Part shown: piece after piece, positions 1-9,109 of the stretch | How positions within the stretch are numbered: the stretch's first letter is position 1 | Layout of the letters: each line of letters opens with the position of its first letter | DNA from: Planctomycetaceae bacterium | GTDB lineage: Bacteria; Planctomycetota; Planctomycetia; Pirellulales; Pirellulaceae | Direction of reading: 5' to 3' | NCBI GenBank assembly: GCA_020638995.1 | Contig: JACKHM010000003.1 | Location: 620,001-684,000 of the forward strand | Length of the DNA: 64,000 nt | Notes under the pieces: model-generated | Seen by the model: the letters and a program-made list of their open reading frames with translations, nothing else | Database searches by the model: none | Told to the model about the DNA's origin: nothing | Made by a program: the position numbers and the translations under genes

Positions 1-600
1 ACCGCGCGCGTGGCCGAACAGTTCGCTCTCGGCCAACGATGAACTAAGCGATGCAACGTTTACCGCGACAAACGGTCCGTCACCCCGAGAACTGTACTGG
101 TGGATCGCTCGCGCTGCCAACTCCTTTCCGGTCCCACTTTCCCCGCAAAGCAGCACACTCGTATCCGCAGAAGCCGCGAGCGCAATCTGCTTGAACACGT
201 CTTGCATGGCAGGAGAGCGGCCGACTAAGCCACCCACAGCGCCGCTGCTGGTGCGGCCTTCAGTTGCGGCTACGTTCGTGCTCAACGCGCGCGTAACGGC
301 GTGCTGTACTGTGTCTAAGTCAAACGGCTTGACGATGTATTCGAAGGCTCCGTTGCGGACCGCTTCGACGGCCGTTTTCAAGTCTCCGTATGCCGTGATG
401 ACAATGATTGGAACTTGCCCGACTCGGTGACGAAACTGTTCAATCGCCGAAAGACCGTCCATACCAGGCAAGCGGACATCGAGCACGATCAAGTCAGGCC
501 GAACTTCTTCGACAGCTTCCAACGCTTCTTCCGCAGAAGACGCAATAGCAACGTCGTGTCCGATACTCTCGCCAAGCTTGCTCAGTCCCCAGCAAATGCT
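1..600 (-). pseudogene. Sigma-54 response regulator (NtrC family), N-terminus lost, runs off window
   Basis: Read on the minus strand there is one open frame from 600 to the window edge. It holds most of a receiver domain (SICWGLSKLGE, the phospho-acceptor in LIVLDVRLPGMDG, ITAYGD, the conserved Lys in VKPFD), a linker, and the start of a sigma-54 AAA+ domain (GESGTGKE Walker A, ESELFGHARG). The first dozen or so residues, which normally carry the acidic VVDDEP motif, are missing: a TAA at 601-603 stands immediately before SICWGL and there is no convincing start codon. Upstream sequence is an unrelated HlyD start in another frame, so a recombination joint lies at about 601. It is the natural partner of the truncated kinase at 9427-10449. 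Family call is firm; loss of function is inferred from the missing acidic pocket and start. Confidence 0.8.
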
Positions 601-745
601 TTATGCGACCGTTGGCGCTCGCGAATCCCGCCCCCAGGTCCAGCCGATCCCCGGCAAACCAGGCCACGTAACCGGCGTAGGCCCCGGTGGCAATTGCCGC
701 GGCATAGAGGAGCCACAACCATTTCCTGTTCCAATTCCATTTCAT
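601..745 (-). pseudogene. 5' fragment of an HlyD-type adaptor gene
   Basis: An ATG at 745 (a GTG at 766 is also possible) follows a GGGGGA Shine-Dalgarno and opens a frame beginning MKWNWNRKWLWLLYA, with one hydrophobic N-terminal segment and then GDRLDLGAGFASANGRI. A membrane anchor followed by an xSANGRI-like strand is how many HlyD/RND adaptor proteins begin. After about residue 48 the frame runs into response-regulator DNA out of frame and stops at 494. Only the first part of an adaptor is therefore present. It follows the 182-residue gene with overlapping ends, so it was probably the last gene of the efflux operon before the DNA was broken. The HlyD assignment rests on a short stretch and is tentative. 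Confidence 0.5.
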
Positions 746-762
746 TGCATCGGGTCCCCCTT

Positions 763-1311
763 TCACTCCGGCGCGTCAACCAGGAGTGGTTCCATCAACG
801 GCCGATACCGGCAACCGACATTTGCCTCATTTGTACTCATCCACTCACATGGGTTGCTTGGGAAATCAATGCTGGCGAAATGCGTTCCCCCAATCCGTAA
901 CGAAGTTAGTGTCGCCAGCGACTGCAAATAGGGATTGAGTTCGCTCGACTGGGCGTATGACAACGCAGGAAGTTGGATGTGAATCCTCGCGCCCGGATCG
1001 AACATCTGCCCGCCGTTAAGACCAAGGATGATCGGCAGGATGCGCCCGTCAGCCGGATACGAGACGGCGATGCGGCCTCCGCACGAGGTGACGCGCGCCA
1101 GAGCTTTGGCGCTTAACGCTCGCCGATTCAACCGCGCAAACAGTCTCCGTGCGAACACAAGCGGTGATCGCAATGTGGCACATAATCCGGCACGACTCAT
1201 CCGAAGGGCCTCCTTTCCGGAACGATCAATACGCACAATCCTCGTCGCCTTGAATTCGTAATGTTCTTGCGGCCCGGTTGCCCCTTTGCGAAGAATGCGC
1301 TGCGCAATCAT
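763..1311 (-). CDS. Hypothetical protein, 182 aa
   Basis: The ATG at 1311 overlaps the stop of the preceding gene in an ATGA junction, and the stop overlaps the GTG that could start the HlyD fragment, so translational coupling is likely. A later start at 1197 (MSRAGLCATLR) would give a 144-residue protein. The C-terminal half has a leucine-rich stretch (ELNPYLQSLATLTSLRIGG) that vaguely recalls a leucine-rich repeat, but no family was recognised. There is no signal peptide or membrane segment. Its place at the end of the RND operon suggests an accessory role; no function is proposed. Confidence 0.55.
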   Translation of the reverse strand: MIAQRILRKGATGPQEHYEFKATRIVRIDRSGKEALRMSRAGLCATLRSPLVFARRLFARLNRRALSAKALARVTSCGGRIAVSYPADGRILPIILGLNGGQMFDPGARIHIQLPALSYAQSSELNPYLQSLATLTSLRIGGTHFASIDFPSNPCEWMSTNEANVGCRYRPLMEPLLVDAPE

Positions 1312-1544
1312 GCTTCACGTTCCCCGGTATTGCCACGGTGCGCTGGGAAGACTCCGATTCTGACATCGATTTCCTCGGCGAAAGCGCTATGCGTGAACCG
1401 GACTCCCCACGGGACCAGCACATAGTTCCAGCCCCTGAAATCCCATCCCCGGAGACTCTGGAGGGCTGGAACATCGATCGCTTCGACCACCTCTGCCGTT
1501 ACCTCCATCGAGGTCAAGAGGGTTTTGAGTTCATCAGGGGTCAT
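1308..1544 (-). CDS. Small hypothetical protein, 78 aa
   Basis: Starts MTPDELKTLLTSMEVTAEVVEA and is predicted to be a small soluble alpha/beta protein with no Cys cluster, signal or membrane segment. It lies 64 bases downstream of the RND pump stop and its own stop overlaps the next start (ATGA), which supports it over the competing frame at 1226-1474. Family not recognised. It is probably cotranscribed with the efflux genes. Confidence 0.6.
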   Translation of the reverse strand: MTPDELKTLLTSMEVTAEVVEAIDVPALQSLRGWDFRGWNYVLVPWGVRFTHSAFAEEIDVRIGVFPAHRGNTGEREA

Positions 1545-1608
1545 GGTCCGTCACTCACGCTGCATCTCCAGGGCGGTCGGTGGCTTCTCAGCCTTGACCC
1601 GGTTGTAC

Positions 1609-4600
1609 TCAGTGACCCGGCCCAGAAGATGACGGGGCCGACGCGACCGCCCCGGCTCCCACGACCGCCTCGCCGTCGTGGCTGGGCGAAGCCGTCTCGT
1701 GCGCCGCTGCCTGCGACCGCCACCGGCCGACCCAGGACCAGTAGCGCGACCAGTATCGAGTGAAATCTTCCCACAGCGAGTAGGCCACGGGCGTCACGAG
1801 AAGCGTCAAGAGCAGGGAAAGCCCCTGGCCGCCGATGATAACTTTCGCCATGCTCGCGCGAGCGCCAGCACCAGGTCCCTGCCCAAGTGCGATGGGGACC
1901 ATCGCGGCAATCAGCATCAAGGTCGTCATGAGGATCGGGCGCAAGCGGGTCTTGTTCGCCTCCAGAATCGCCGCATTGACCTCCATGCCCCGTGCGCGCA
2001 ACACGTTGGTGTAGTCGATCTGCAAAATGCCGTTCTTTTTCACAATGCCGAACAGCATGAACAGGCCGAAGACCGCGTAGATATCGAAGTTCGTCCGCAG
2101 GAGAAACAACGACAAGAATGCGAAGGGCAGCGTCAGGGGTAGAGCGAGCAAGATCGTGATCGGGTGGACCAGACTCTCGAATTGAGCCGCGAGCACCATG
2201 TACATGAACAGGAAACTCAGCAGAAACGCGATCACGAAATTCGTGTTCGATTCGGAAAGCAACTTCGCGCGGCCGATGAATTCGTGACGATACCCCGGCG
2301 GCAAATCCAATGTCCGCACATAGTCGCCGACATCCGTGATCGCCTCACCCAGCGCGATTCCTTTGAGATTGGCAAGAACGACAATCTGCCGCTGTCTGCC
2401 ATAGCGATTAATAGCCGTCGGTCCGATCGCAGGTTCCAGCCGCGCGACATTCGATAGCCGAACCAGTCCCGCTTTCGTTGTCGGGATGGTCAGCGAATCG
2501 ACGGCCGCCGGGTTGTCGCGGAACGATTGTTCGGCCCGTAGCCAGACATCGTATTGCTCGTCTCCTTCTTTGTACTTGCTGACCGGCTCGCCGCCGACGA
2601 GGATTCCGAGTGTCGAAGCGACGGTCTGCACCGATACGCCCAAGTCCGAAGCTCTCTCACGATCAATCCGCACGCGCAGTTCCGGCTTGCTCAGGGACAG
2701 GCTGGTGTCAACGTCCACGTAATGACCGCGCGTCTCCATCCATGCCACGATCTTGCCAGCGTATTCCTGAAGCTTAATCAGGTCCGGACCGACAAGATTC
2801 AAGTCCACGTCGACTTGCCGAAAACCCGTCGCCTGAAACGCCGCAACCTCTTGCACCGCCACGCGCAGATCGACGTATTCGCTCATGACTTTGCGGGCGT
2901 CGAGCATCACGTCGAACTGTGAATAATCGCGTTCGGCGAGATCGACGAGCCGACAATAGACGCGAGCTTCCGTGACATCGCCTTGTCCTTTTGCTACGCG
3001 TCCCGTCGTATCGCCAATGATTGTGAAAACATGCGTCACTCCCCGCAGTTGCTTGAGCCGATCCTCAATTTCGAGGAGTAGCTTGTTTCCGCGATCAAGT
3101 GTGTAGCCTTCAGGAAGCGTCATCACGACTTCAAAATCACTCTGGTCATCCTTGGGTACGAAGTCCTTGCCGATCCAGGAGAAGATTACGGGCGTCGAGA
3201 AGAGCGTGACCACCGCCAGGAGAACGATGGCCCACCGATGCCGCAACGATAGGCGCAGTATCCACAAATACGAATTGTCCAAAAGCCGTGAAAAGAATCC
3301 CGACTTGCTGGTCTTGTGGCCCGTTTCCAGCTTGAGGAACCGCGAACAGAGCATGGGCGTCATCGTGAACGAGACGATCATGCTCATGAGAATCGCGAAG
3401 CCGACGGTGAAGCCGAATGAGTTGAAGAACCGGCCAATGCGTCCCTGCATAAAGGCGACCGGGATAAAGATCACTAGCAGCGACACCGTCGTCGCGACAA
3501 CTGCGGAAGCGATCTCCGAAGTCGCGGAGCGCGCCGCTTCCATCGCCGAGCGGCCAAACTCTTCCATGTGTCGAAAGATGTTTTCATGCACGACCACGGC
3601 ATCGTCGATCACGATGCCGATGGCCAGAATCAAGCCCAGCATCGTGATGTTGTTCAGCGAGAAGCCCATAAATGACATGAAGGCAAAGGTTGGGATCATC
3701 GACATGGGAATCGCCAATGTCGCAATGATCGTCGTTCGCCAGTCACGGATGAAGACCAGGATCGTGAGGCTCACGAGGATCGCGGCCAGAACCAGATGGA
3801 ATTTCACCTCTTCAATCGAGGCTTCGATGAAACGCGACTGGTCGCGAATAATGACGGTCTTGATATCGCTCGGCAGCAGAGGCGTAATCTTGCTTAGTCG
3901 TTCCTTGACCGCATGCACCACCTCCACCGTATTGGTTCCGGATTGTTTCTGCACAATGAGGCTCACCGCGTTTTCGCCGTCGAGCCGGCTCAGGCCGCGA
4001 GGCTCCTCCACACCATCTTCCACGCGACCAATGTCACGAATGCGAATCGGTTGATCCTCCCGATTCGCCACAATCAGATCCAGGAAGTCGGATGACTTCT
4101 CCAGTCGTCCCATCGTGCGGAGTACGAGTTCCTGCGACCCTTGATCGACTCGTCCTCCCGGAAGTTCGAGGTTTTGCCGGATCAGCGCTTGCCGCACATC
4201 CTCTGCGGAAAGCATGTAGGCGACCAGCTTGTCGGTATCGACATAGACGTTAACCGCTCGCCGCTGGCCGCCAACCAACGTCACCGCGCCAACCCCTTGA
4301 ACTGTTTCCAAATCTTCCTTGATCGACTTGCGGGCGATCTCGGTTACCTCGCGAAAGTTGCGACCGCCCGAAACGGCGATCGTCGCCACGGGGGCCGCAT
4401 CAATGTCGAATTTGTCGACGAGCGGAGGATCAGTGCCGACAGGCAAGCGACTGAGAATCGTTGAGATTTTGTCGCGCACCTCTTGCGCGGCCGTATCCCC
4501 GTCCTTGTACAGGTGGAACTGGATCACGACCTGTGAGAAGCCTTCTTTAGTCGTCGAACGCAATTCGTCGATGCCGGAAATCGTATTGACGACCTCTTCC

Positions 4601-4800
4601 ACTTCTTTGGTGATCGAGGTTTCCATTTCCTCGACGCTCGCTCCTTTGAGCGTCATGGTGACGACAACCACCGGAAGATCAACGTTAGGGAACAGGTCCA
4701 CGCCCAAGCGCGGATAAGCAGCCAGTCCCAGCACGACCGGCGCGCTCACGAGCATGAGCGTGAAGATTGGCCGCCGAATGCAGATTTCCCAAATACTCAT
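1609..4800 (-). CDS. RND efflux pump, HAE1/AcrB family
   Basis: A 1063-residue inner-membrane permease, the usual length for HAE1 pumps. It starts MSIWEICIRRPIFTLML, then TM1 and the periplasmic porter domain with LGVDLFPNVDLPVV and EVEEVVNTISGIDEL. TM4 carries the acidic proton-relay pair in AIGIVIDDAVVVHENIFRHM. The second half repeats the architecture and ends with the last membrane bundle (LFGIVKKNGILQIDYTN, RPILMTTLMLIAAMVP). It should export hydrophobic or amphiphilic compounds using the proton gradient with the adaptor encoded 46 bases upstream (4847-6166) and the outer membrane factor at 7484-9109. The TM4 motif is the HAE1 type rather than the heavy-metal type, so drugs or detergents are likelier substrates than metals. 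Confidence 0.93.
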   Translation of the reverse strand: MSIWEICIRRPIFTLMLVSAPVVLGLAAYPRLGVDLFPNVDLPVVVVTMTLKGASVEEMETSITKEVEEVVNTISGIDELRSTTKEGFSQVVIQFHLYKDGDTAAQEVRDKISTILSRLPVGTDPPLVDKFDIDAAPVATIAVSGGRNFREVTEIARKSIKEDLETVQGVGAVTLVGGQRRAVNVYVDTDKLVAYMLSAEDVRQALIRQNLELPGGRVDQGSQELVLRTMGRLEKSSDFLDLIVANREDQPIRIRDIGRVEDGVEEPRGLSRLDGENAVSLIVQKQSGTNTVEVVHAVKERLSKITPLLPSDIKTVIIRDQSRFIEASIEEVKFHLVLAAILVSLTILVFIRDWRTTIIATLAIPMSMIPTFAFMSFMGFSLNNITMLGLILAIGIVIDDAVVVHENIFRHMEEFGRSAMEAARSATSEIASAVVATTVSLLVIFIPVAFMQGRIGRFFNSFGFTVGFAILMSMIVSFTMTPMLCSRFLKLETGHKTSKSGFFSRLLDNSYLWILRLSLRHRWAIVLLAVVTLFSTPVIFSWIGKDFVPKDDQSDFEVVMTLPEGYTLDRGNKLLLEIEDRLKQLRGVTHVFTIIGDTTGRVAKGQGDVTEARVYCRLVDLAERDYSQFDVMLDARKVMSEYVDLRVAVQEVAAFQATGFRQVDVDLNLVGPDLIKLQEYAGKIVAWMETRGHYVDVDTSLSLSKPELRVRIDRERASDLGVSVQTVASTLGILVGGEPVSKYKEGDEQYDVWLRAEQSFRDNPAAVDSLTIPTTKAGLVRLSNVARLEPAIGPTAINRYGRQRQIVVLANLKGIALGEAITDVGDYVRTLDLPPGYRHEFIGRAKLLSESNTNFVIAFLLSFLFMYMVLAAQFESLVHPITILLALPLTLPFAFLSLFLLRTNFDIYAVFGLFMLFGIVKKNGILQIDYTNVLRARGMEVNAAILEANKTRLRPILMTTLMLIAAMVPIALGQGPGAGARASMAKVIIGGQGLSLLLTLLVTPVAYSLWEDFTRYWSRYWSWVGRWRSQAAAHETASPSHDGEAVVGAGAVASAPSSSGPGH

Positions 4801-4846
4801 AACTGTGACCCCGAAACCGAAAGGAGCTTGTGGCCCAAATGGGCCG

Positions 4847-6166
4847 TCAGTCGCGTCGTGCCGTCCTAGCTACATTCTCTCGCACCGTGACGCGCGTCCC
4901 ATTCGCGAGTTTCGATTGCCCGCTGGTCACAACCACATCACCAGCTCGCAGTCCACCGAGCGCTTCGACCCAGCCTGGTCCCTGTGTGCCGATGGTGATC
5001 TCGACTTCCCGAGCCGTTTCTTCGCGGACAATGAACACTTTCGAAACCCCCGCGAATCGCGTCACGGCTTCAAGCGGAACGGTGAGAGCCTCTGCCGCTC
5101 TTCCGACGATGACCTCGGCCTTGGCGAAGCCGCCAGCTTTGAGCCGGTGGTCTGGGTTGGGAATGTGAACTTCGACATCGAACGAGCGGCTTTGTGGATC
5201 GACGGTCGGATTGATCCGGGCCACTTTGCCGGGAAACATTTCCTGCGGATAGGCATCAACGCGAACCTCGACATCCAGTCCCATTTGCACTTGCGACATA
5301 TACCGTTCGGGAACCATGACATGGAGCTTGAGCACGTCGTCTATGACTAACTCAAAGACCGGTGTCGAGGGAAATGCACGTACCATTTCGCCGACCGAGG
5401 CCATGCGCTTAGCAACGACGAAGTCCTTCAGGGCGCTAGATCGCGACATATTGCCTAACGTCGGAGACTTCACTTGAGTCTCGCTCAGCTTCTGAAGTGC
5501 CTGGTTCAGCAGTGATTCGCGATGCGTGACAGCCGCCAGCGTAGTCCGCGCGTTTATCCGCGCCTGACGCAAAGCCGCGTCCGCAACTTTCAGATCCGTT
5601 TCCGCCTGTTCAAACGCCTGCCCCGAACTGGCGTTTTGACCTAAAAGAGTCTTTTGACGCTCAAACTTCTGTTCTGCGTTCTCCAACAACAGCCTGGCAC
5701 TTTCGACGGAAGGAAGCTGTTCCACATCAAAGGTGTCGGAAGGGGATTGTCGAAGATCAAGGCGCGACAGCTCCTGGTTTAGCGATTGCCTTGCCTCTTC
5801 CACCGCCAATTGGTAGTCAGTCGGATCGAGTTCCAGCAATGACTCGCCAGGAGCCACGCGGTCTCCGACATCGAAGTGCATGGCTTGAACGCGCCCCTCG
5901 ACTTTGGGGGTGATTGTGATTCGCTCAAATCCATGCAAGGTGCCGACCACGGAAACGCGCCGTTGCACCTCGCGGATTTCCACGGACGCAACATTAACCG
6001 GCACCGCAGCGGCCACTGTTGTTTTGGTGACGGACTCCACCTCCGATTCGGACGGTTTTCCTTGACAACCGGCCACACAAAACGTGAGGACCGACGCCAA
6101 CACGAGGGAGACCTGCGGAGTCCGGAAAGCTCGGAGTACCACTCCTGCCCGGTAAAGACTATTCAT
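4847..6166 (-). CDS. RND periplasmic adaptor (membrane fusion) lipoprotein
   Basis: The start at 6166 gives MNSLYRAGVVLRAFR, a hydrophobic segment and a lipobox (CVAGC), so the 439-residue protein is probably a lipoprotein. The ATG follows a GAGG Shine-Dalgarno and overlaps the 3' end of tetR by 8 bases; the longer frame to 6346 would lie wholly within tetR. Typical HlyD order follows: a beta strand with RVSVVGTLHGFERITITPKV, lipoyl-like half (VGDRVAPGESLLELD), an alpha hairpin at about residues 110-230, the second lipoyl half, beta barrel, and membrane-proximal domain. It bridges the RND pump to an outer membrane channel. Gene order TetR-adaptor-pump is the standard one for regulated RND operons. 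Confidence 0.92.
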   Translation of the reverse strand: MNSLYRAGVVLRAFRTPQVSLVLASVLTFCVAGCQGKPSESEVESVTKTTVAAAVPVNVASVEIREVQRRVSVVGTLHGFERITITPKVEGRVQAMHFDVGDRVAPGESLLELDPTDYQLAVEEARQSLNQELSRLDLRQSPSDTFDVEQLPSVESARLLLENAEQKFERQKTLLGQNASSGQAFEQAETDLKVADAALRQARINARTTLAAVTHRESLLNQALQKLSETQVKSPTLGNMSRSSALKDFVVAKRMASVGEMVRAFPSTPVFELVIDDVLKLHVMVPERYMSQVQMGLDVEVRVDAYPQEMFPGKVARINPTVDPQSRSFDVEVHIPNPDHRLKAGGFAKAEVIVGRAAEALTVPLEAVTRFAGVSKVFIVREETAREVEITIGTQGPGWVEALGGLRAGDVVVTSGQSKLANGTRVTVRENVARTARRD

Positions 6167-6809
6167 GGGAACCTCGCTTGGTCTCAACCAAAAGCCCGCG
6201 AAAGAGAATGTCCAGTACGTCTTCGCATTGGCGGGCCGGTGACTTCTTTCTGCCAGCGAAATAGTTAGTGAACATAGTTCCATAAAGAAGATCGGAAATG
6301 ACTTCGGTAATCTGTTCGACCGGCAATTCGCGCACAGTTCCCGCACGGATCAACTCGCGAAACAGGTTCTGCCACGGTCCCATATTCGCCTCGCGGTGAA
6401 CGAAATAGGTTGGCGTCTTCCGGTCCCGAAAATGGGCTCGTTCGTGGACGAGCAATTCAACGATTTCGGGATGCTCGTCGAAGAATGTCAGGTACGCACG
6501 GACGCCTTCGGCGATTCGCTCCAGTGGTTGTTTTGCCGTCGCGGCTGCGGCATCGACCGCCGTCTTGAGATTTCGCATTCCATGATCGACGGCTGCCAGA
6601 AACAGGTCTTCTTTGCTGGGAAAGTACCGGTAGACGGTGCCTTTTCCGACGCCCGTCTTGTCGGCAATCTCCTGGACATCCGCCGCCGCAAACCCGTGTT
6701 TCGAGAAGACCGCCGTGGCGGCGTCGAGGATTTCCGCACGGCGGCGCTCCGGAAGCTCGGCATCCGGCGGGCGCCCCACCGGACGTTTACTTTTTGAAGC
6801 GACCCGCAT
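6159..6809 (-). CDS. TetR/AcrR-family repressor of the efflux operon
   Basis: 216 residues. The N-terminal helix-turn-helix is clear: RRRAEILDAATAVFSKHGF followed by DVQEIADKTGVGKGTVYRYF and SKEDLF, residues about 24-70. The C-terminal half is the helical ligand-binding and dimerisation domain typical of repressors that sense pump substrates. It is the first gene of the adaptor-pump operon, overlapping the adaptor start by 8 bases. A perfect palindrome at 6835-6848, just upstream of the start, is the likely operator, which points to autoregulation of the whole operon. The inducer cannot be read from the sequence. Confidence 0.92.
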   Translation of the reverse strand: MRVASKSKRPVGRPPDAELPERRRAEILDAATAVFSKHGFAAADVQEIADKTGVGKGTVYRYFPSKEDLFLAAVDHGMRNLKTAVDAAAATAKQPLERIAEGVRAYLTFFDEHPEIVELLVHERAHFRDRKTPTYFVHREANMGPWQNLFRELIRAGTVRELPVEQITEVISDLLYGTMFTNYFAGRKKSPARQCEDVLDILFRGLLVETKRGSHE

Positions 6810-6834
6810 GGACAGGAATCTCCCTATTTTGTTA

Positions 6835-6848
6835 ACGGACCAGTCCGT
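6835..6848. promoter_or_regulatory. Probable TetR operator palindrome
   Basis: ACGGACCAGTCCGT has two perfect 6-base arms (ACGGAC / GTCCGT) around CA and begins 26 bases upstream of the tetR start. Length and position fit TetR/AcrR operators. Its 12-base core is found again, in reverse complement, at 27718-27729. Confidence 0.6.
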
Positions 6849-7055
6849 CCGCGAATTGTGTTAGTTTATCGGCTCCCGATCTTGCGTCAATCCCAGCTTC
6901 TTGCCGACTGACGGAGAGACACGGCGAACGGCGTGGCGCATGCCAATCGAAACGGAATTGAAGAGGCAGCCCCATGTCTCGCAGACAGAACCCAACTGCC
7001 GTTCACAATTCACCGCCCCGTCCAGCATTCACGATCGCAGGAAACGCCGGGAAGC

Positions 7056-7487
7056 TTACTGATCGATCTTGCCAGAGTACCTCGGGGGCCGCAGCCAATG
7101 ACATGGCGGAAGCGGAACGCACTTGTACCACGCATTTGTCATTGGACGACACGGCGATGGCGGCGGCTTGGGGCAGTAGTTATCCGAGCAGCAGGACACT
7201 TCCGGGCACGGCAAAACCAGGCACGGTTTGGGGCAGTACGTGTCAGGACAGCAACTAGAAACCGGAGAGACACAGGGCGCTGGTTTGCGGATGTAATCGT
7301 CTCGGCAACACAATGGGCAATGGCCTACGCCGCCGAGGGCCTTGCTCGGCGGAGCCTTTGCAAAGGATGACCACTCATTGGCAGACGTGATCGCCGGCCT
7401 TGCCGTCAATAGAGCGACCACAATCAATCCGGCAATGCGTGCGGCGAGAATGGTTCGCCAGCCCTTCGTTTTCGGTTCGACGTTCAT
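7056..7487 (-). CDS. Secreted Cys/Pro-rich protein
   Basis: 143 residues with an N-terminal signal-like segment (IAGLIVVALLTARPAITSANE) and then a Cys-Pro-rich body. Two near-repeats of the form CC-x-D-x-YCPKP (CCPDTYCPKP, CCSDNYCPKP) and a related CCRDDYIRKP give a spaced pattern of Cys pairs. Its ATG overlaps the stop of the outer membrane factor (ATGA), so the two are cotranslated. Such exported Cys-rich proteins may bind metal or form disulfide-linked surface material; that is inference. No catalytic domain is visible. Confidence 0.65.
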   Translation of the reverse strand: MNVEPKTKGWRTILAARIAGLIVVALLTARPAITSANEWSSFAKAPPSKALGGVGHCPLCCRDDYIRKPAPCVSPVSSCCPDTYCPKPCLVLPCPEVSCCSDNYCPKPPPSPCRPMTNAWYKCVPLPPCHWLRPPRYSGKIDQ

Positions 7488-9109
7488 TCTTCCGTCCCTT
7501 CCGTTTCTGGCACTGGTCGTGGCGCGGGCAGCACATCGGGAGCGGGTGGCAACGGCGGGCCGCCGGGAAACTCAGACGGAGGTATTCCACCCGTCGAGGG
7601 CTCAAGCCGGATTTCCCAGCCGCCACCCAATGCCCGGTAGAGATCGACGAGGCTTTGAGCGGCGTTGCCACGGGCGACCGCCAGCAACTCTTGCTGGCCG
7701 AGGAGCAACTGCTGTACGGTGAACAGGCGGTTGAAGTCGATCTCACCCTCCCGGTACTTGACCTGCGCCACACGTTCGGCTTCACGCGCCTGGTGGGCGC
7801 TCTCTTCCCGCACCTTGATCTGATCGGTGAAGTGCAGGTAAGCAACGATGGCGTTTTCCGCTTCTTCGTTGGCTTGCAGCACTGTCTGCTGGTAATTGGC
7901 GGCCAGTTGCTGGAATCGAGCATCCTGAACGCGAATGTTGTTCAACAGCCGTCCATAGTTGAGCACGTTCCAGCGCAGCGACGGCCCGATGGTGCCGCCA
8001 AAGGCACTGCTCTTGAAGACATCACTAAAGTGTGCGGCCTCCCACGCCATCATGCCGTTGATCGAGATGTGGGGATAGAGTTCAGACTGGGCGATTCCGA
8101 TTTCCGCACTCTGGGCAGCAACCAATCGTTCGGCACGTCGCACATCGGGCCGTCGCCAAATCAATTCGGCAGGTACGCCCACGGTGACGACATCGGAAGC
8201 GCGGGGAATCGAAGCCGGGCCGTCGAGCATGTACGAGAGGTCGTGAGGGGGCATGCCCATCAGCACTGCCAATCGGTTTTGAGCCTGTCGACGCTGAATC
8301 TCAAAGGCTTCAATGGCCGCCAAAGTATTGCCTAGATTCGCCTTCGCTTGCGGGGTATCCAGCTCGCTGTCGGCGGCTTTCGCGTCCAGCCGAGCCTGAG
8401 CTACGCGAACGCTTTCATTTTGCAGGTTGGCATTTTCGCGAGCAACGTCGAGACGTTGCTCCAGCGCTCGCAGTTCCACGTAGGTCGTCGCCACCTCGCC
8501 GATAAGTAAGACAATTGCGTCGTCGAATTCTTCCACCGAGGCGTCCAGCCGCGCGTCGGCACCCTCGATGGCGCGGCGGTATCGACCCCAGAAGTCCAGC
8601 TCCCAGGCGAGACTGCCGCCGATTCTCCAGTTGCTGAATTGCGGTGCCGCCAAATTCGCGAACGGTGAACCGGGAGGAATTGATGGGAACAGGGCAGTCT
8701 CCTGACTGCGCTGCGTTCGGGTGTAGTCCGCGATGACTTGCTGAGTCTGCGGAAAGAGATTGCCTGCCACCACCCCGCGCTGGGCCTGGGCTTCTGCGAC
8801 AAGGAAACCCGCTTCGCGCAGCGTGATATTCTGCGAGTACGCCGTCTCCACGAGGCGGTTGAGCACCGGATCGTTGAAGACGGTCCACCAATCGCTGTAG
8901 TCTCCTGGCTCGCTGGAAATCCGCGAGCTTCGGGAGTCGATCCATTCGTCGGCCACCGGCGCGGCGGGCCGCTTGTAGTTGGGGCCAACTTTCAATCCGT
9001 TGTGAACGTACTCGCGGACGCTGGTACAGCCGCCTGCGCACGATACTGCCAACAGATACAGCAGTGGCAGCAGTTTCTGCCTCGCAGTGAATAGAACAAC
9101 TCGGCGCAT
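7484..9109 (-). CDS. Outer membrane efflux lipoprotein, TolC/NodT family
   Basis: 541 residues. A signal with a lipobox-like Cys (SCAGGC) is followed by the NodT-type start (KVGPNYKRPAAPVADEW, WWTVFNDPVLNRLV), then two copies of the outer-membrane-efflux helical repeat, with LAWELDFWGRYRRAIE in the first and GPSLRWNVLNYGRLLNNI in the second. These are hallmark positions of the RND outer membrane factor family. The last ~60 residues are a Pro/Gly-rich tail (GGIPPSEFPGGPPLPPAPD) not needed for the channel. It should complete the tripartite pump with the products at 1609-6166, from which it is separated by the tetR promoter region. Confidence 0.93.
   Translation of the reverse strand: MRRVVLFTARQKLLPLLYLLAVSCAGGCTSVREYVHNGLKVGPNYKRPAAPVADEWIDSRSSRISSEPGDYSDWWTVFNDPVLNRLVETAYSQNITLREAGFLVAEAQAQRGVVAGNLFPQTQQVIADYTRTQRSQETALFPSIPPGSPFANLAAPQFSNWRIGGSLAWELDFWGRYRRAIEGADARLDASVEEFDDAIVLLIGEVATTYVELRALEQRLDVARENANLQNESVRVAQARLDAKAADSELDTPQAKANLGNTLAAIEAFEIQRRQAQNRLAVLMGMPPHDLSYMLDGPASIPRASDVVTVGVPAELIWRRPDVRRAERLVAAQSAEIGIAQSELYPHISINGMMAWEAAHFSDVFKSSAFGGTIGPSLRWNVLNYGRLLNNIRVQDARFQQLAANYQQTVLQANEEAENAIVAYLHFTDQIKVREESAHQAREAERVAQVKYREGEIDFNRLFTVQQLLLGQQELLAVARGNAAQSLVDLYRALGGGWEIRLEPSTGGIPPSEFPGGPPLPPAPDVLPAPRPVPETEGTEE

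Noticed and set aside
1226..1474. 82-codon minus-strand frame
   Set aside because: Overlaps the 78-residue gene, which fits operon spacing (ATGA junction) better.
3152..4054. 300-codon open frame on the plus strand
   Set aside because: It lies wholly antisense to the RND pump, whose protein sequence is recognisable throughout; the antisense product is low in hydrophobic order and looks like a frame shadow.
7400..8335. 311-codon open frame on the plus strand
   Set aside because: Antisense to the outer membrane factor and the Cys-rich gene; no domain or ribosome site.
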